63,769 nucleotides of DNA from Ruminococcus sp. (GTDB lineage Bacteria > Bacillota > Clostridia > Oscillospirales > Ruminococcaceae): the NCBI GenBank assembly GCA_021199305.1, contig JAJQIH010000022.1, positions 1 to 63,769 of the forward strand, in the 5' to 3' direction. The notes under the pieces were generated by a model, which was given only the letters and a program-made list of their open reading frames with translations, was not told where the DNA came from and did no database searches. The translations under genes were made by a program, and so were the position numbers. Numbering within the stretch: the stretch's first letter is position 1; each line of letters begins with the position of its first letter. Positions 25,809 to 36,156 of this stretch are shown piece after piece.

Positions 25809-26249
25809 TTGAAGATTACAACGCACAGCGCTGAGGAAACTATTGCTTTAGGAGAAAGCATTGGCAAAAAGCTTTCAAAGGGCGACGTTATCGCCTTTAA
25901 GGGCGATTTGGGCGCAGGGAAAACAACCATCACGAGAGGTATCAGCATCGGACTTGGACTAGGAGATAATGTTACAAGTCCAACCTTCTCCCTTGTCAAC
26001 GAATACAGAGGGAGCGATAAGTCGCTTATTCATTTTGATATGTACAGAATTACAGGTTCTGATGATCTTGAGCTGACAGGCTTCTGGGATTATATAGAAG
26101 AGGGCTGTATTTTAGCGGTTGAATGGAGCGAAAATATAGCTGATGCAATGCCAGAAAACGCAATAACAATCAGCATTAAAAGAATTGACGACAACACAAG
26201 AGAAATCGAAATTACTGGAGATGAAAAATTTGACTATACTCGGAATTGA
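25809..26249 (+). CDS. tsaE: tRNA threonylcarbamoyladenosine biosynthesis ATPase TsaE
   Basis: This 146-residue P-loop protein is the ATPase partner of TsaB-TsaD in making t6A37 of tRNA. Walker A is FKGDLGAGKTTITRG (about residues 34-48). Motifs SPTFSLVNEY and WDYIEEGCILAVEWSE are characteristic. The start is TTG with ribosome site GGAGG at 25797-25801. It overlaps tsaB by 29 bases, so translation is probably coupled. Confidence 0.95.
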   Translation: MKITTHSAEETIALGESIGKKLSKGDVIAFKGDLGAGKTTITRGISIGLGLGDNVTSPTFSLVNEYRGSDKSLIHFDMYRITGSDDLELTGFWDYIEEGCILAVEWSENIADAMPENAITISIKRIDDNTREIEITGDEKFDYTRN

Positions 26250-26910
26250 AACCTCTGGGAAGGTTGCAAGCGTAGCTATTTTAAAAGACGGCTGTGTTTT
26301 GTATACCGAAACTGTTTTTACAACTCTCACCCACTCCCAGACGCTTATACCAATGTGTGAAAGGGCGGTAAAGAGCGCTGGAATTTCATTTTCCGGGATT
26401 GAAAGAATTGCTGTAAGCGAAGGACCTGGAAGCTATACGGGCCTCAGAATTGGTATCGCAGCAGTAAAGGGAATGTGCCTTAAAGATGATATTTTAACTG
26501 TCGGAGTTTCAACTCTTAAAGCTCTTAGCCATAATCTGCTTCCATATACGGGTCTGATACTGAGCGTTATGAAAGCAAGAGAAAATATCGCTTATTTTGG
26601 AATTTACAGATCAGACGGCGGGAAAATTGAAACTGTCTGCGACGATGCTGTTTCGGACATTGGCGAAATAAAGAGTATTGTGGATAAGCTTGACGAAAGA
26701 ATAGTAGTTGTCGGCGACTGGGCGGAATTTATTAAACAGGAGCTTTTTTGCGACAACGACAATGTTTTTACAGCTCCCGCCGATAAGCTCTTGCAGGATG
26801 CAAGGGGCGTTTGCTTAGCGGCAATCAGTGAGAACAAATTTTACCCGTCGAGTGAACTTAACGCTAAGTATTTGCAAATTACAAAGGCAGAAAAGGATAG
26901 ATTAAAGTAA
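26221..26910 (+). CDS. tsaB: tRNA threonylcarbamoyladenosine biosynthesis protein TsaB
   Basis: This 229-residue ASKHA-fold protein scaffolds TsaD and TsaE for t6A synthesis. The N-terminal TILGIETSG and the SEGPGSYTGLRIG motif are diagnostic. The ATG at 26221 lies inside tsaE with GGAG just upstream; a longer in-frame start at 26185 would overlap tsaE more and adds residues outside the family pattern. Its stop codon overlaps the proB start. Confidence 0.95.
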   Translation: MKNLTILGIETSGKVASVAILKDGCVLYTETVFTTLTHSQTLIPMCERAVKSAGISFSGIERIAVSEGPGSYTGLRIGIAAVKGMCLKDDILTVGVSTLKALSHNLLPYTGLILSVMKARENIAYFGIYRSDGGKIETVCDDAVSDIGEIKSIVDKLDERIVVVGDWAEFIKQELFCDNDNVFTAPADKLLQDARGVCLAAISENKFYPSSELNAKYLQITKAEKDRLK

Positions 26911-27698
26911 TGGATATGAAGGACAAGAAAAGAATAATTATAAAGCTTGGAACCTCAACCCTTACCCATAAAACGGGAAGGCTTAACATCAGGCGAGTGG
27001 AAAAGCTTGTAAAGATTATTGCTGATATTAAAAATTCAGGACGAGAGGTTATACTCGTTTCCTCTGGTTCAATAGGACTTGGAATGGGAAAGCTCGGAAT
27101 GACCTCAAAGCCTGTTGATACTCCTACAAAGCAGGCTTGCGCCGCTGTCGGGCAGTGCGAGCTGATGTATATGTACGACAAGATGTTTTCGGATTACAAC
27201 CTTGTCGTAGCTCAGCTTTTGCTTACAAAGTACGTTTTGCTTGAGGGCAGAAGGAAGAATGTTGAAAACGCTGTGGAAACGCTTATCCAAAAGGGAGTTA
27301 TACCAATTGTCAATGAAAATGACACGGTGGCTATAGACGAGCTGGAGCTTGAAATGGGAGAGAACGATTCTCTCGCCGCAACGGTAGCGACAATAGTTGG
27401 AGCTGACCTGTTGATAATTTTAAGCGATATAGACGGCTTGTACGACAAAAACCCGAGGGAAAACGCTGACGCTAAGCTTATATCAAATGTCAGCGAAATA
27501 ACTGAGGAGCTAAGGAAAAATGCTGGCGGTTCAGGTTCAGCTCTCGGCAGCGGCGGAATGAAAACCAAGCTTAACGCTGCTAAAATCGTTATGGACGCAG
27601 GCATTGATATGGCAATATTAAATGGCAGAAACCCGGACTCACTTTACGATTTACTTGAAGGGAAGAATGTAGGAACGTATTTTTCAGCAGGTAACTAG
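26910..27698 (+). CDS. proB: glutamate 5-kinase, short form without PUA domain
   Basis: This 262-residue enzyme phosphorylates glutamate in the first step of proline synthesis. It has the amino-acid-kinase fold with IIKLGTSTLTHK at the start, VSSGSIGLGMGKL, IPIVNENDTVAIDE and the ATP loop GSGGMKTKLNAA. Escherichia coli ProB has about 367 residues with a C-terminal PUA domain, which is absent here; such short forms are known in Bacillota. The ATG overlaps the tsaB stop (TAATG). Confidence 0.96.
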   Translation: MDMKDKKRIIIKLGTSTLTHKTGRLNIRRVEKLVKIIADIKNSGREVILVSSGSIGLGMGKLGMTSKPVDTPTKQACAAVGQCELMYMYDKMFSDYNLVVAQLLLTKYVLLEGRRKNVENAVETLIQKGVIPIVNENDTVAIDELELEMGENDSLAATVATIVGADLLIILSDIDGLYDKNPRENADAKLISNVSEITEELRKNAGGSGSALGSGGMKTKLNAAKIVMDAGIDMAILNGRNPDSLYDLLEGKNVGTYFSAGN

Positions 27699-27716
27699 AT
27701 TTATGGAGGTAAGGTT

Positions 27717-28985
27717 ATGGATTATATGATCAGCGGAGATTACATCGAGGAAATTTGCAAATCTGCAAAGGAAGCTTCAAAGAGTATTGGCTCTGCTACT
27801 ACCGCTCAAAAAAATGACGCTTTAAATGAAATCGCTTATGCTCTGAGAAAGTGCAAGGACGCAATTTTAGAAGCTAACAGCACCGACCTTTATCACGCAA
27901 GAGTAACTAAGATGAAGGAATCTCTTATCGACAGATTAGCTCTTAACGAAGCGAGAATTGAATCGATGGCGAACGCTTGTGAAAATCTTACAAAGCTTAA
28001 CGATCCGGTCGGTATGATTGAGGAAGGGTATGTCCGTCCAAACGGTATGAAAATCACCAAAACAAGAGTGCCAATGGGAGTAGTCGGAATAATCTATGAA
28101 AGCCGTCCGAACGTTACCGTTGACGCCGCTTCGCTATGCTTGAAAAGCGGAAACGCAGTTATTCTGCGTGGAGGTAAGGAAGCGAGCGAAACCAACAAGT
28201 GTCTTGCAAAGATTATGAGAGCGGCTCTTAAAAGGGTAGGCTTTGAGGAAAATATAATCCAGTATATTGAGGATACCGCAAGAGATGCAGTTATGCACCT
28301 GATGAAGGCAAATAAGTATGTTGACGTTTTGATTCCACGAGGCGGAGCGGGACTTATAAACGCAGTTATCCAAAACGCTACCGTTCCTGTTATTCAGACG
28401 GGCGTTGGAAACTGTCACGTTTACGTCGATTCGTCAGCAGATCTCAGAATGGCAGTAGATATAGTTGATAACGGAAAAACCTCCCGCCCGAGCGTCTGCA
28501 ACGCAGTAGAAACCTGCCTTGTTCACAAAAGTATTGCTGAGGAGTTTCTGCCGAAGCTTAAATCACGCCTTGACAAATCAAATGTTGAGATAAGAGGCTG
28601 CGAGCTTACTAAAATGATTCTAGGCGACGATGTTGTATTGGCGACTGAGGAGGACTGGAAAACTGAGTATTTAGACTATATCTTAGCGGTAAGAGTAGTT
28701 GACGACCTGGCTATGGCTATCGAGCATATTCAGAAGTATTCGACAGGTCACAGCGAATGCATTGTAACAGAGTCGCTCTTTTCAGCGGAAACCTTTAAGA
28801 AGGAAATCGATTCCGCTGCAGTTTATGTAAATTGCTCAACTCGCTTTACCGACGGCGAGGAGTTTGGACTTGGCGCTGAAATCGGCATTTCAACCCAGAA
28901 GCTTCACGCAAGAGGACCAATGGGACTTAAAGAGCTGACTACCGTTAAATATATAATTGAAGGCGACGGACAAATTCGTGAGTAG
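27717..28985 (+). CDS. proA: gamma-glutamyl phosphate reductase
   Basis: This 422-residue NADPH-dependent enzyme reduces glutamyl 5-phosphate to the semialdehyde, the second step of proline synthesis. It has the aldehyde dehydrogenase-like fold with MGVVGIIYESRPNVTVDAA, the catalytic Cys in SRPSVCNAVETCLVH and VNCSTRFTDGEEFGLGAE. It follows proB by 18 bases with a GGAGG site. It closes the fhs-tsaE-tsaB-proB-proA run. Confidence 0.97.
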   Translation: MDYMISGDYIEEICKSAKEASKSIGSATTAQKNDALNEIAYALRKCKDAILEANSTDLYHARVTKMKESLIDRLALNEARIESMANACENLTKLNDPVGMIEEGYVRPNGMKITKTRVPMGVVGIIYESRPNVTVDAASLCLKSGNAVILRGGKEASETNKCLAKIMRAALKRVGFEENIIQYIEDTARDAVMHLMKANKYVDVLIPRGGAGLINAVIQNATVPVIQTGVGNCHVYVDSSADLRMAVDIVDNGKTSRPSVCNAVETCLVHKSIAEEFLPKLKSRLDKSNVEIRGCELTKMILGDDVVLATEEDWKTEYLDYILAVRVVDDLAMAIEHIQKYSTGHSECIVTESLFSAETFKKEIDSAAVYVNCSTRFTDGEEFGLGAEIGISTQKLHARGPMGLKELTTVKYIIEGDGQIRE

Positions 28986-29005
28986 ATTTTGTTTTGCTTA
29001 AAAAT

Positions 29006-29034
29006 TTGACTTAGCGGTTTAATTGTTGTATAAT
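29006..29034 (+). promoter_or_regulatory. promoter of secA
   Basis: TTGACT (29006-29011) and a perfect TATAAT (29029-29034) are separated by 17 bases. Confidence 0.9.
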
Positions 29035-29117
29035 ACATTTTGTATACTTAAAACCAGCGAAAAACAAGATCAAGATTTTTTATCTTGACTTTTATCAAAT
29101 AAGGTGGAAAATGAACT

Positions 29118-31841
29118 ATGAGTTTAATGGACAAGATATTTGGAAATTACAGTAAGAAGGAGCTTAAAAGAATTGAGCCGATTCTGAATAAGGTTTTAGC
29201 GCTTGAGGAGGAATATAAGTCGCTGTCGGACGCTGACCTTCGCGCCAAAACGGACGAGTTTAAAGCTCGGCTAAAAGACGGCGAAACGCTTGACGATATA
29301 CTCCCCGAAGCTCTTGCTACCTGCAGAGAGGCTGCAGACAGAGTTTTAGGCAAAAGACCTTTCCCGGTTCAGATTATCGGTGCGATAGTTTTGCATCAGG
29401 GCAGAATTGCCGAGATGAAAACTGGTGAAGGTAAAACGCTCGTTGCTTGTCTTGCTTCGTATTTAAATGCTCTCAATGGCAAGGGAGTTCACGTTGTAAC
29501 TGTAAACGATTACCTCGCAAAATTCCAAAGCGAGGAAATGGGCAAGGTTTACCGCTTTTTGGGACTTTCAATCGGCTGTATCCTTCACGACTTGAATAAC
29601 GACGAAAGACGAGCAGCTTATGCTTGCGATATAACTTACGGAACGAACAACGAGTTCGGCTTTGACTACCTTCGTGACAATATGGTTATCTACAAGAAGG
29701 ATAAGGTTCAGAGAGAACACGCTTTTGCTATCGTCGACGAGGTTGACTCAATTTTAATCGACGAGGCGAGAACTCCGCTTATCATTTCAGGCAGAGGAGA
29801 TAAGTCGACAGAGCTGTATACCTTAGCTGATAAATTCGCTAAGAGCTTAACGCCTACAAAGGTTGTTGAGCTTGATACAAAGATAGACAACGATGAGGTT
29901 GAAGCTGATTATATCATTGACGAAAAGGCAAAGACCGCAACAATTACCAAAAACGGTGTTAAAAAGGCGGAGCAGACCTTTAATCTTGAAAACCTTATGG
30001 ATTCAGAAAACGTAACGCTGCTTCACCATATAAATCAGGCGCTTAAAGCCAACGGCGTTATGAAGCGTGATATTGACTATGTTGTCAAGGACGGCGAGGT
30101 TATAATTGTCGATGAGTTTACGGGTAGACTGATGCTTGGAAGACGTTTTAACGACGGACTTCATCAGGCAATTGAAGCAAAAGAAGGCGTAAAGGTAGCT
30201 CACGAGTCAAAGACAATCGCTACAATAACCTTCCAGAACTATTTCCGTCTGTACCACAAGCTTTCAGGTATGACGGGTACTGCGATGACGGAAGAGGACG
30301 AGTTCAAGGAAATTTACAAGCTCGATGTTATCGAAGTTCCAACGAATATGCCTGTTATCCGTATCGACTATCCTGACGTTGTTTACAAAACCGAAAAGGC
30401 GAAGTTCAACGCAGTTATTGATAAAATCGTCGAGTGCCACGAAAAGGGTCAGCCGGTTCTTGTTGGTACAATTTCAATCGAGAAATCTGAGATTCTGTCA
30501 AGAATGCTCAAAAACAGAGGAATCAAGCACAACGTCTTAAACGCCAAGCAGCACGCAAGAGAAGCGGAAATTGTAGCTCAGGCTGGTAAGTACGGCGCAG
30601 TTACAATTGCTACCAATATGGCAGGACGTGGTACCGATATTATGCTCGGCGGTAACGCTGAATATTTGGCTACAGCTGACCTCAGAAAAATGCAAATTGA
30701 TGAGGATATTATCAACGAAGCTACAAGCTACGCTGAAACTGATAATGAGGAAATTTTATCAGTCAGAGAAAAGTACAGAGAGCTTTATGATAAGTATTCG
30801 GCTGAATGTAAGGAAAAAGCTATTGACGTCAAAAAGGCAGGCGGACTGATGATAATCGGTACCGAGCGACACGAGTCAAGGCGAATTGACAACCAGCTGA
30901 GAGGACGTGCAGGACGTCAGGGCGACGAGGGCGGTTCAATCTTCTTCCTTTCGCTTGAAGACGACCTGATGAGACTTTTCGGCGGTGAGAGAATCAACAC
31001 AATGATGAACACTCTCAAGGTTGACGAGAATATGCCAATTCAGTCAAAAATGCTTTCAAACGTAATAGAGTCGTCACAGAAAAAGGTAGAGGGCAGAAAC
31101 TTCAACATCAGAAAGAATGTCCTGAACTACGACGACGTTATGAACACTCAAAGAGAAATCATTTACTCTCAGAGATCAATGGTTCTCGAGGGCGAGGATA
31201 TCCACGACAGAATCTTAAAGATGATTACCGACTATGTAACAGATTCGGTAAACACCTATATTGTCGAAGAGGACGTTCACGACAACTGGAACCTGAAGGG
31301 ACTCAGAGATCATCTGATGGGACTTATTACAACAGAGGACGACTTTAACTATACGCCTGTTGAGCTTGATACAGTTTCGAAGCAGGATATAATCGACGAG
31401 CTTAGCAATCGTGCGCTTGAAAAGTATAAGAAGCGTGAAGAAGAGCTTACACCTGAAATTCTGCGAGAGCTTGAAAGAATTATACTCCTGAAGGTAGTAG
31501 ACACCAAGTGGATGGCTCATATCGATGATATGTCAGAGTTAAAGCGTGGAATCAGCCTCAGAGCTTACGGAAACAAGAACCCTGTTGTTGAGTACCGTAT
31601 CGAAGGCTTTGATATGTTTGACGCAATGGTCGCTTCAATCTGTGAGGATACTGTAAGAATGCTCTTTACCGTAAAGGTTAAAAAGCAGGAAGAACCAAAG
31701 CGTGAGCAGGTTTTAAAGGCAAATCCGGTTAAGGGCGACGGTTCGCTTGCAGGAGGAGCTGTCAAGAAAAAGAAAATAGGAAGAAACGACCCCTGCCCAT
31801 GCGGAAGCGGTAAAAAGTATAAGCATTGCTGCGGCAGATAG
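29118..31841 (+). CDS. secA: preprotein translocase ATPase SecA
   Basis: This 907-residue motor drives secretion through SecYEG. Walker A is [11 protein letters not shown] (about residue 100), the DEAD-type box is [20 protein letters not shown], motif [10 protein letters not shown] lies near 500, and the helicase motif [11 protein letters not shown] follows. The C-terminal zinc SEC-C motif is complete ([13 protein letters not shown]), which usually binds SecB or phospholipid and ribosome. The length is normal for Clostridia. It is a single-gene unit between its own promoter and a terminator. Confidence 0.98.
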   Translation: MSLMDKIFGNYSKKELKRIEPILNKVLALEEEYKSLSDADLRAKTDEFKARLKDGETLDDILPEALATCREAADRVLGKRPFPVQIIGAIVLHQGRIAEMKTGEGKTLVACLASYLNALNGKGVHVVTVNDYLAKFQSEEMGKVYRFLGLSIGCILHDLNNDERRAAYACDITYGTNNEFGFDYLRDNMVIYKKDKVQREHAFAIVDEVDSILIDEARTPLIISGRGDKSTELYTLADKFAKSLTPTKVVELDTKIDNDEVEADYIIDEKAKTATITKNGVKKAEQTFNLENLMDSENVTLLHHINQALKANGVMKRDIDYVVKDGEVIIVDEFTGRLMLGRRFNDGLHQAIEAKEGVKVAHESKTIATITFQNYFRLYHKLSGMTGTAMTEEDEFKEIYKLDVIEVPTNMPVIRIDYPDVVYKTEKAKFNAVIDKIVECHEKGQPVLVGTISIEKSEILSRMLKNRGIKHNVLNAKQHAREAEIVAQAGKYGAVTIATNMAGRGTDIMLGGNAEYLATADLRKMQIDEDIINEATSYAETDNEEILSVREKYRELYDKYSAECKEKAIDVKKAGGLMIIGTERHESRRIDNQLRGRAGRQGDEGGSIFFLSLEDDLMRLFGGERINTMMNTLKVDENMPIQSKMLSNVIESSQKKVEGRNFNIRKNVLNYDDVMNTQREIIYSQRSMVLEGEDIHDRILKMITDYVTDSVNTYIVEEDVHDNWNLKGLRDHLMGLITTEDDFNYTPVELDTVSKQDIIDELSNRALEKYKKREEELTPEILRELERIILLKVVDTKWMAHIDDMSELKRGISLRAYGNKNPVVEYRIEGFDMFDAMVASICEDTVRMLFTVKVKKQEEPKREQVLKANPVKGDGSLAGGAVKKKKIGRNDPCPCGSGKKYKHCCGR

Positions 31842-31878
31842 TTTTAGGGCGTAGAGCTTCAATTTGTGAAACATAAGC

Positions 31879-31915
31879 GTACCCCACCGACAAAAACGGC
31901 GGGGTACATTTTGTA
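31879..31915 (+). terminator. intrinsic terminator after secA
   Basis: GTACCCC pairs with GGGGTAC, with an inner CCG/CGG extension, followed by ATTTTGT. Confidence 0.85.
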
Positions 31916-31951
31916 TTGAAACTGAAAAAGAAAATTTTGGAGGGAAGTTTT

Positions 31952-33508
31952 ATGGACTCAAGACAACCGAAGTGGCTGGGTAACGCTATTTTTTACGAGA
32001 TTTATCCGCAGTCGTTTATGGATTCAAACGACGACGGAACAGGTGATTTTCAGGGGATTATACAAAAGCTCGACTACATTTCAGAGCTTGGCTGTAACGC
32101 TATATGGCTTAATCCTTGCTTTGAGTCGCCGTTTAACGACGCAGGCTATGACGTTTCAGATTACAAAAAGACGGCTGAAAGATACGGAACCAACGAGGAT
32201 TTAAAGCAGCTGTTTGATGAGGTCCACGCTCGTGGTATGCACATCATTTTCGACCTTGTGCCAGGTCACACCTCGTGGGAGCATAAATGGTTCAAAGAGT
32301 CGTCAGAATCCGCCCGCAACGAATATACCGACAGATATATCTGGACAGACAGTATCTGGGAGGAGCCGGAGGGCCTTAACACCCTTCGGGGATTGTCTGA
32401 ACGTGACGGCTCGTGCGTTGTAAATTTCTTTTCCCATCAGCCTGCTTTAAACTACGGCTTTTACAAGCCTGACCCTGATAAGAAGTGGCAGCAGTCTACA
32501 GATGACGAGGGCCCGAGGGCGACGCTCGAGGCGCTCAAGGATATTATGCGCTTCTGGCTTGATATGGGTTGCGACGGCTTCAGAGTTGATATGGCGGGGT
32601 CGCTTGTCAAAAACGACGAGGACGGAAAGGGAACTATTGCTCTCTGGCAAAAGATAAGAAGCTTTTTAGACGAGGAGTTTCCAGACGCTGCAATGGTTTC
32701 AGAGTGGGGCGAGCCTGACAAGTCGCTTAAGGGCGGCTTTCATATGGACTTTCTTTTGCATTTCGGACCGTCGCACTATAACGACCTTTTCAGATGCGAA
32801 GAGCCTTTCTTTTCAAGTAGAGGAAAGGGTGATATATCCGAGTTTGTAAACAAGTACAAGGAGAATTACGAAAAGACTGAACGCAAGGGACTTATTTGTA
32901 TTCCGTCGGGAAATCACGATATGGACAGACTTCGCCGATTCTTAAACGAGGACGAAATCAGGATAGCGTTTGCGTTTTTGCTTTCAATGGCTGGCGCTCC
33001 GTTTATCTATTACGGCGACGAGATTGGAATGAGATATGTCGAAGGCTTAGCTTCTGTTGAGGGCGGCTACGGAAGAACTGGCGCTCGCTCGCCAATGCAG
33101 TGGGATTCCACCAAAAACGCAGGCTTCAGCAGGGCAAGCACCGACAAGCTTTATATCAGTCAGGACAGCGACCCTGACAGACCGACCGTTTTGAAAGCAA
33201 AGAGTGAAGAAAATTCCATTTTAAACGAGGTAAAGCGGCTTATAAGCGTTCGCCAGTCGCATAAAGCACTTCAGAGTATGGGAGAGATAGAGTTTTTGTA
33301 CGCTGAGAAGAACGCTTATCCGCTTGCATATTTAAGAAGCGAGGGAGAAGAAAAGATACTCGTTATTATAAATCCGTCGGACAAAGAAGCAAGCTTTAAA
33401 AGCGAGTATGATCCAATCACAAGCATTTATAATATCGGCGACAAGGCTTTGAAATCGGGCGGGAAAATAATCGCAGCACCCTGTTCTGCTGGATTTTATC
33501 TTGTCTGA
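31952..33508 (+). CDS. cytosolic GH13 alpha-glucosidase/amylase-family enzyme
   Basis: This 518-residue enzyme has the GH13 barrel from the start: FYEIYPQSFMDSNDDGTGDF, then DLVPGHTSWEHKWF, nucleophile Asp in CDGFRVDMAGS, acid Glu in AMVSEWGEP and the transition-state Asp in SGNHDMDRL. A C-terminal beta domain follows. No signal peptide is present, so it probably hydrolyses imported malto- or isomalto-oligosaccharides or trehalose-like sugars. Substrate specificity cannot be read with confidence. The ATG at 31952 has a TGGAGGGA site; a TTG at 31916 lies at the edge of the secA terminator and is rejected. Confidence 0.9.
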   Translation: MDSRQPKWLGNAIFYEIYPQSFMDSNDDGTGDFQGIIQKLDYISELGCNAIWLNPCFESPFNDAGYDVSDYKKTAERYGTNEDLKQLFDEVHARGMHIIFDLVPGHTSWEHKWFKESSESARNEYTDRYIWTDSIWEEPEGLNTLRGLSERDGSCVVNFFSHQPALNYGFYKPDPDKKWQQSTDDEGPRATLEALKDIMRFWLDMGCDGFRVDMAGSLVKNDEDGKGTIALWQKIRSFLDEEFPDAAMVSEWGEPDKSLKGGFHMDFLLHFGPSHYNDLFRCEEPFFSSRGKGDISEFVNKYKENYEKTERKGLICIPSGNHDMDRLRRFLNEDEIRIAFAFLLSMAGAPFIYYGDEIGMRYVEGLASVEGGYGRTGARSPMQWDSTKNAGFSRASTDKLYISQDSDPDRPTVLKAKSEENSILNEVKRLISVRQSHKALQSMGEIEFLYAEKNAYPLAYLRSEGEEKILVIINPSDKEASFKSEYDPITSIYNIGDKALKSGGKIIAAPCSAGFYLV

Positions 33509-33536
33509 TGCGACTTTAAAATTTTTCGCATTTCGG

Positions 33537-33565
33537 TTGACGGAAAGCGAAAAAAGAGGTATTAT
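33537..33565 (+). promoter_or_regulatory. promoter of the first LCP gene
   Basis: TTGACG (33537-33542) and TATTAT (33560-33565) are separated by 17 bases ending in AGAGG. Confidence 0.75.
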
Positions 33566-33629
33566 ATATTTGTGTAGTTTTTGAGCAAAACGCCAGAAAC
33601 TCAAAAACCAAGGATGTGAGGATAGAAAA

Positions 33630-35204
33630 ATGGATAAATCTCTTGATGATATAATAAAGGAAGCTATGGAAAAGAAAAAGCAAAGGGAGGGTGTTCAACC
33701 CTCCGAGCAAACGACACCAAAAAAGGTATCGTTTGAGGATAATGCTGACTACCATATTTCTGACGAAGCTGATAATACAAGCGACCTTGACGCTACTATT
33801 GATAAAGTTAATGTCGCGCCAAAGGACGACAGCGTTACAATCTCGCAGGATGTTTTTGACGACCTTTTAAATTCAGAGCCGAAGGAAGCTTCAAAAAGTA
33901 AGGACGACAGATACGTGCCTGAATTTCTTGCCGACAATTACAGTGAGGACGACGTCGACCTGACTTCTCTCGGAGTAGAGGGCAAGGAGGGCAAGAAGAT
34001 AACCGACTATGAATCAAAGGATTTTAAGAAGGACTCGCCAAAGGATTTCGACAGGGCTTACTACGAAAAGTACGATAAGCTCAAAAAAATGGAAGCGCCT
34101 GAGGAACGTCCAAAGAGCAAGAGCAAGCACCGACTGAAGAAAAACGGAAAGAAAAAATGGTCGGTCAGGAGAAAGGTAATTACAATTATCTGTGTTATCC
34201 TGGTAATACTTCTTTTGCTCGCAGGAACCGGAGTAGCAGTAATTTTTAACTATATTTCAAAAATCAATATCGTCACAAATCCTGACATCAGTATTGCTTC
34301 GTCGATCGAGGACGACGACCTGACCGACGACCCTGATTCGCCGCAGTCGGAAATCGACGCTTTAAACGAAGCTATCAGGCAGAATATGGAAGAAAACGCT
34401 ACCGAGCTTATGTTTGACGACAACGTTTATAATATTCTGATTATCGGAACCGACTCAAGAGGCGAGGACAGGGGAAGATCAGACAGTATGATTTTAATGT
34501 CTCTTAACAAGAATACCGAGGAAATTGTAATGACGTCGTTCCTCAGAGATATTTATCTGAGTATTCCGGGAGTTGGATATACAAGGCTCAATCACGCTTA
34601 TGCTTATGGCGGAGCGGAGCTTTTGATGGAAACCATAGAACAAAACTTCAAGATTCAGATTGACAAATATGTAACTGTTGATTTTAATTCCTTTGTCGAT
34701 GTTGTAGACGCTGTTGGCGGAGTTGAAATAACAGTAACCGATGAAGAGCTTGATTATTTAAACTCGTATCTCACAGAGATAAATTCGCTTCGTGGCGATA
34801 CTTCAACAGACAGTCAGCTTTCTTCTGCCGGAACCTATACGCTAAACGGAAAGCAAGCGTTAGCTTATTCGAGAATACGTTATGTAGGAACTGACTTTGG
34901 AAGAACCGAGCGTCAGAGAACTGTTATGACAAAGGTGCTTGAAAAGGCAAAGGATTTAAGCCTTCTGGAGATTAACGACCTGTTGAATGTTTTGCTTCCT
35001 GAGCTTACAACCAACCTGACTCAGGGCGAGATTTTCTCACTTGTACTTGATTCTGTAAGCTATTTAAGCTACGATACCGTTTCACAGGCTATTCCGCTTG
35101 ACAACACCTACAGCTATCTCACAATCAGCGGAATGAGCGTACTGGGAATTGACTTTGAGGTGTGCATAGAGCATCTGAAGGCTACAATCTACAAATCAAA
35201 TTAA
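33630..35204 (+). CDS. LytR-CpsA-Psr (LCP) family cell-wall ligase
   Basis: This 524-residue protein attaches anionic polymers or glycans from lipid carriers to peptidoglycan, as known for the family. An acidic and basic cytoplasmic region of about 180 residues precedes one membrane helix (about 182-206). The LCP domain begins near residue 265, with IGTDSRGEDRGRSDSMILM, SFLRDIYLSIPG, RLNHAYAYGG and the Arg-containing YSRIRYVGTDFGRTERQR. The long N-terminal cytoplasmic part is unusual for basic LCP proteins, and its first residues resemble those of the second LCP protein at 39273. Confidence 0.93.
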   Translation: MDKSLDDIIKEAMEKKKQREGVQPSEQTTPKKVSFEDNADYHISDEADNTSDLDATIDKVNVAPKDDSVTISQDVFDDLLNSEPKEASKSKDDRYVPEFLADNYSEDDVDLTSLGVEGKEGKKITDYESKDFKKDSPKDFDRAYYEKYDKLKKMEAPEERPKSKSKHRLKKNGKKKWSVRRKVITIICVILVILLLLAGTGVAVIFNYISKINIVTNPDISIASSIEDDDLTDDPDSPQSEIDALNEAIRQNMEENATELMFDDNVYNILIIGTDSRGEDRGRSDSMILMSLNKNTEEIVMTSFLRDIYLSIPGVGYTRLNHAYAYGGAELLMETIEQNFKIQIDKYVTVDFNSFVDVVDAVGGVEITVTDEELDYLNSYLTEINSLRGDTSTDSQLSSAGTYTLNGKQALAYSRIRYVGTDFGRTERQRTVMTKVLEKAKDLSLLEINDLLNVLLPELTTNLTQGEIFSLVLDSVSYLSYDTVSQAIPLDNTYSYLTISGMSVLGIDFEVCIEHLKATIYKSN

Positions 35205-35212
35205 ACACAAAA

Positions 35213-35247
35213 AAGCTGCGCCGAATATGACGCAGCTTAATTTATTT
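35213..35247 (+). terminator. intrinsic terminator after the first LCP gene
   Basis: AAGCTGCG pairs with CGCAGCTT and is followed by AATTTATTT. Confidence 0.75.
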
Positions 35248-35270
35248 AAAGCGATGTTGAAAAAACCTTT

Positions 35271-35392
35271 CGGCAAAAGCTCCCCTGTAGCGATAAAAAA
35301 TCTCGCCGCTTTTGCCGCTGCCTGAAAGTTCAGGCAAGCATTTTCTCTGTCGCTTTTATATATTATGCCCGAAAAATTCTTTTGCGACAGAG
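35271..35392. repeat. cluster of three inverted repeats between convergent genes
   Basis: Three inverted repeats are packed into 122 bases. CGGCAAAAGC (35271-35280) pairs with GCTTTTGCCG (35308-35317). TGCCTGAA pairs with TTCAGGCA (35319-35336). CTCTGTCGC (35345-35353) pairs with GCGACAGAG (35384-35392). The region lies between the convergent LCP and carD-like genes. It may include the carD-side terminator or a structured RNA. Confidence 0.6.
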
Positions 35393-35432
35393 CTTTTTAA
35401 AATTTGCAGTTTTTTCTTGTTAAGGGAAAACT

Positions 35433-35921
35433 TTACGAAACGAGGAAGTCCAAAACCTCGCTCTTGTTTATTCCAAGAACAACAGCTATTTCCTCAAAGG
35501 AAATTTTCTCCGCTTCCTTTAAAAATCTGGTATCAAGACTCGAAAGATTTTTGCCCTTTGAAGCAAGCTCTTCCTTGTGAAAATATATATTTCTTGCAAG
35601 TGCTAAAATAGCTTTGCTGTCAAACGAATGAAGTATTTCAGAAAACAGCTTGCGACGTTCCATACTGTCGTCAACCCATTTTACAGGCTCGTTTACAACC
35701 TCGTCCTTGAGCTGCATAATTTCGTCCTTGCTCAAAAGACTTCTCATCTTTTGCTTTGTAACGTCTGAGTTGCAAGGCGCAAGTACCGTTGAGTTTTTGT
35801 CAAATATAGGGCGAAGCAGGTAGTAGTCCATTTCTTTTTCGTCGAATTTCTTTTTCACTATGTCGCTTACCGTGCAAACGCCTAGTGTTCCGTATAAAAC
35901 TGTGTCGTTGATTGAGTACAT
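35433..35921 (-). CDS. CarD-type RNA polymerase-interacting regulator
   Basis: This 162-residue protein has an N-terminal CarD/Mfd RNA-polymerase-interacting domain (YSINDTVLYGTLGVCTVSDI). A helical C-terminal part follows, with HSFDSKAILALARNIYFHKEE and a helix-turn-helix-like tail (FEEIAVVLGINKSEVLDFL). Family members bind the RNA polymerase beta subunit and stabilise open promoters. The ATG at 35921 with an AAAGGGGTGG site is preferred to one at 35957. It has its own promoter and no operon partner. Confidence 0.85.
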   Translation of the reverse strand: MYSINDTVLYGTLGVCTVSDIVKKKFDEKEMDYYLLRPIFDKNSTVLAPCNSDVTKQKMRSLLSKDEIMQLKDEVVNEPVKWVDDSMERRKLFSEILHSFDSKAILALARNIYFHKEELASKGKNLSSLDTRFLKEAEKISFEEIAVVLGINKSEVLDFLVS

Positions 35922-35980
35922 AAAGCCACCCCTTTGGTATCCATTTCTCATTTTCATTAAAGCCTATTTCTACAACATAT

Positions 35981-36009
35981 ATTTTACCACAAATGGAAAG
36001 AAATTTCAA
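35981..36009 (-). promoter_or_regulatory. promoter of the CarD-type gene
   Basis: On the minus strand TTGAAA and TAAAAT are separated by 17 bases ending in TTGTGG. Confidence 0.75.
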
Positions 36010-36156
36010 AGGGCAAATTGAACAAAAATACGTATTTTTGCGAATTTTCTTTTTGAAAGAATCAAACAGAGTTGCCAAAGTACGCTAAAAAAGTAAAGAG
36101 AACTCACAAAAAATAAATCCCTCCGCTATTTTAAGCAGAGGGATAAAAGCCAACTC

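Noticed and set aside
35312-35611. Plus-strand frame of 99 codons
   Set aside because: It runs through the inverted-repeat cluster and into the antisense of the CarD-type gene, with no start signal.
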